Assembly: GCA_047605685.1 (NCBI GenBank)
Contig: JASGFF010000041.1
Coordinates: forward strand, 1 to 22,182
Direction of reading: 5' to 3'
Source of the DNA: JAUASV01 sp047605685
GTDB lineage: Bacteria > Actinomycetota > Actinomycetes > Actinomycetales > Microbacteriaceae
DNA: 22,182 bases
Positions 22,054 to 22,182 of the stretch are shown one piece after another. The stretch's first letter is position 1; each line of letters begins with the position of its first letter. The position numbers and the translations under genes were made by a program. The notes beneath the pieces were generated by a model. The model saw only the letters and a list, made by a program, of their open reading frames with translations. It had not been told where the DNA came from and ran no database searches.

Positions 22054-22182
22054 GGCCGAGGGCGCCGACGCCGATGAGCACGGCGGCGAGCGCGAGCAGC
22101 GCGGTGAGCACGCACAGCAGCACCAGCAGCGTCCGGGTGCCGCGCGGCGGCGGGGTCACGCCGCCGCCGGCGCGGGCATCCG
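22040..22182 (-). CDS. C-terminal part of a small or truncated membrane protein
   Basis: The frame is open from the right edge to a TGA at 22040-22042. It encodes a basic segment (TPPPRGTRT), one strongly hydrophobic helix (LLVLLCVLTALLALAAVLIG) and the end VGALGPETG. A GTG at 22159 could start a 39-residue single-helix protein, but the frame continues without a stop to the window edge, so it may be the tail of a longer protein. The basic residues before the helix place the N-terminal side in the cytoplasm. Family not recognised. It converges on dxr. Confidence 0.45.
   Translation of the reverse strand, partial: DARAGGGVTPPPRGTRTLLVLLCVLTALLALAAVLIGVGALGPETG

Overview
The window is a compact stretch of very GC-rich DNA with high-GC actinobacterial codon usage: nearly all genes stop at TGA, GTG starts are common, and several genes look leaderless. 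Gene content and protein style (a VSAGE-signature exporter, a Tat-type PotD lipoprotein, a DUF2330-like protein, an FKBP lipoprotein, dxr) suggest a Microbacteriaceae-like actinobacterium. The taxonomy is inferred, because no rRNA or other marker gene is present.

Layout. 3-1937 (+): a multidrug-type ABC exporter half-transporter, probably cut by the left edge. 1958-5213 (-): an overlapping run of three genes, an AsnC/Lrp regulator, a class III aminotransferase and a PuuB/DadA-like FAD oxidase. 5337-6761 (+): a divergent gamma-aminobutyraldehyde dehydrogenase (patD). 6905-11198 (+): an FHA protein, a PP2C phosphatase and a large FtsK/EccC-like ATPase, preceded by a degenerate GC-rich tandem repeat. 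11328-15529 (+): a spermidine/putrescine-type ABC importer in the order potD-potA-potB-potC. 15530-15972: a gene-poor zone with what look like decayed coding remnants. 15973-16905 (-): a secreted protein with a zincin motif. 16985-18316 (-): a GabT-like aminotransferase, only 15 bp from a divergent OsmC-like gene. 18831-22000 (+): a DUF2330-like exported protein, an FKBP-type lipoprotein and dxr. 22040-22182 (-): the end of a small membrane protein.

How the genes fit together. Most of the left and centre reads as a polyamine utilisation locus. PotDABC would import putrescine or a related polyamine. The aminotransferase and/or the FAD oxidase would make 4-aminobutyraldehyde (or its gamma-glutamyl form). 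PatD would oxidise it to GABA, and GabT would convert GABA to succinate semialdehyde. The AsnC-type regulator sits next to a structured divergent promoter region and may sense a pathway metabolite. No gamma-glutamylputrescine synthetase and no succinate semialdehyde dehydrogenase are visible here.

The most unusual part is the FHA-PP2C-FtsK/EccC-like module set between the two halves of the polyamine genes. It resembles the regulatory and motor parts of a type VII (ESX/WXG100) secretion system, but no WXG100 substrate, EccB/EccD-like membrane partner or Ser/Thr kinase is visible in the window.
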